A stretch of 64,000 bases of DNA, taken from contig JAFZFH010000086.1 of assembly GCA_017555965.1 (NCBI GenBank), forward strand, positions 1 to 64,000. The letters run 5' to 3'. This document shows, one piece after another, positions 63,124 to 64,000 of the stretch (positions are counted from its first letter, which is position 1; every line of letters starts with the position of its first letter). This DNA comes from Bacteroidales bacterium. GTDB lineage: Bacteria; Bacteroidota; Bacteroidia; Bacteroidales; UBA932. The position numbers were made by a program, and so were the translations under genes. The notes beneath the pieces were generated by a model. It made no database searches, was not told where the DNA came from, and was given only the letters and a program-made list of their open reading frames with translations.

Positions 63124-64000
63124 ATGGCAAAGAGAAAAGACGAAATACGACAGGAAGATAAACACAGGATCAGCAAGATCCTGTGGTTTCTGTATTGTTC
63201 GTTTCTTATTCTTTCGGCAGTACTCATCATCCGCATCATAGACATCCAGTTTTTCTGGAAGCCTGATCCGCAGACAGTCGAGTACTTCCAGCCAAGAAGA
63301 TACGAGAACAAGACCAAGCCTGAGAGAGGTGCCATCATGGACATGAACGGCAAGCTCCTGGCGATCTCGACTCCGATGTACAACATCAACATGGACTGTG
63401 CAGTGCTCAAAGACGAGTTCAAGGCAAGAAAGTCCGTAAGAGAGACAGACTCTCTTGAAAGGATATGGAGAGAAAAGGTCAGACTTCTCTGCAAGGAACT
63501 TCCCAAGGTATTGGAAAAGGACGGCAAGACTTCCGACTATTATTACGACCTGATCATGCGCAACCGCGAGTCAGAGACATTGCGCGGAAGAAGAAATGTT
63601 CCGATCACGAAGAATATCGACCATGCCACATATCTCAAGCTCTGCGAACTTCCGCTTTTCAACGAAGGCCAGTACAAGAGCGGTATGATCAAGACAGAAG
63701 TCGATACACGACAGTATCCGTACGGAACCCTTGCATCAAGAGTGATCGGAGACGTAAGGATCAACAATGAGAATCCTGAGGAAAGCCGATATCTCGGAAT
63801 CGAAGGTACATATCATTATGTCCTTCACGGAACCGAAGGCTCGCAGTGGATGAAGAGAACTGACAAGGGAAGCATCGCAGACCCGGACAGCACTGCAGTG
63901 GAGGTCGAGCACGGCAAGGACATCAGGACCACTCTGGACATAGATATCCAGGATATCGCAGACAGGGCGCTCAGAAGAAACATCGGCGATGACCAGGAGA
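63124..64000 (+). CDS. ftsI: Penicillin-binding protein FtsI (PBP3), 5' part
   Basis: Starts at the ATG at 63124 (MAKRKDEIRQEDKHRIS) and runs off the window; about 292 codons are present. A membrane helix (about 20-40, FLYCSFLILSAVLIIRIIDI) is followed by the PBP dimerisation domain: ERGAIMDMNGKLLAISTPMYNI, YPYGTLASRVIGDV, YLGIEGTYHYVLHGTEGS and TTLDIDIQDIADRALR. The transpeptidase domain with SxxK lies outside. It crosslinks septal peptidoglycan. Position after ftsL in the dcw cluster supports FtsI. Confidence 0.95.
   Translation, partial: MAKRKDEIRQEDKHRISKILWFLYCSFLILSAVLIIRIIDIQFFWKPDPQTVEYFQPRRYENKTKPERGAIMDMNGKLLAISTPMYNINMDCAVLKDEFKARKSVRETDSLERIWREKVRLLCKELPKVLEKDGKTSDYYYDLIMRNRESETLRGRRNVPITKNIDHATYLKLCELPLFNEGQYKSGMIKTEVDTRQYPYGTLASRVIGDVRINNENPEESRYLGIEGTYHYVLHGTEGSQWMKRTDKGSIADPDSTAVEVEHGKDIRTTLDIDIQDIADRALRRNIGDDQE

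Overview
The window looks like a chromosomal segment of a Bacteroidales bacterium (phylum Bacteroidota), probably anaerobic and host- or gut-associated; I cannot fix the family. Evidence: SusC/SusD pairs, Bacteroidota-type promoters (TTTG, 19-21 bp, TAnnTTTG), very few Shine-Dalgarno sequences, a Bacteroidota-type RNA polymerase omega subunit, 2-oxoacid:ferredoxin oxidoreductase, and type IX secretion (T9SS) parts. Nearly everything is vertically inherited core genome. I see no insertion sequence, prophage, integrase or CRISPR array.

Layout. 1-435: 5' end of a 16S rRNA gene leaving the window to the left, with a leader and two tandem promoters. 461-7709 (minus): outer-membrane porin, DASS-type dicarboxylate permease, then korA-korB-gdhA, linking glutamate, 2-oxoglutarate and succinyl-CoA. 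7859-12687 (minus): ompH, bamA, uppS, nadK, diverging from 12773-16976 (plus): pdxJ, a second OmpH-like protein, a GT4 glycosyltransferase and a LysM/periplasmic-binding protein. 16979-21706 (minus): recN, rpoZ, bamD, trxB and an SDR. 21849-25255: a Cys-poor Fur homologue, a NigD-like lipoprotein, a carboxyltransferase whose biotinyl domain lacks the biotin lysine, and tRNA-His. 25322-38399: housekeeping (radC, rpoN, SPOR protein, miaB, two M23 peptidases, phosphohexomutase, def, ruvX, dxr, rseP, DUF4837, tRNA-Glu, rpsT). 38472-38661: a minisatellite grown from a palindromic repeat. 38751-53387: accessory nutrient-uptake island with two divergent SusC/SusD pairs; the minus arm continues into a lipoprotein, a T9SS-sorted subtilisin and a PorV-like protein. 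53489-61235: groESL, DUF819 permease, TrmH methylase, glyA, lipoprotein nitroreductase, HD phosphohydrolase, M23 lipoprotein. 61311-64000: start of the division/cell-wall cluster (mraZ, rsmH, ftsL-like, ftsI) behind a repeated MraZ operator.

Most interesting signals: (1) the SusC-SusD-lipoprotein-subtilisin(T9SS)-PorV-like block, which reads as a surface proteolysis and peptide-uptake locus; (2) a dispersed family of short palindromes with a GATGAC-type tail whose tail is iterated next to several copies, up to a 19-bp minisatellite; (3) six genes whose -7 box ends only 4-7 nt before the ATG, suggesting leaderless mRNAs; (4) a four-times repeated 10-bp MraZ box; (5) enzymes with altered key residues (carboxyltransferase without biotin lysine, M23 with HLD for HxH, Fur without CxxC).
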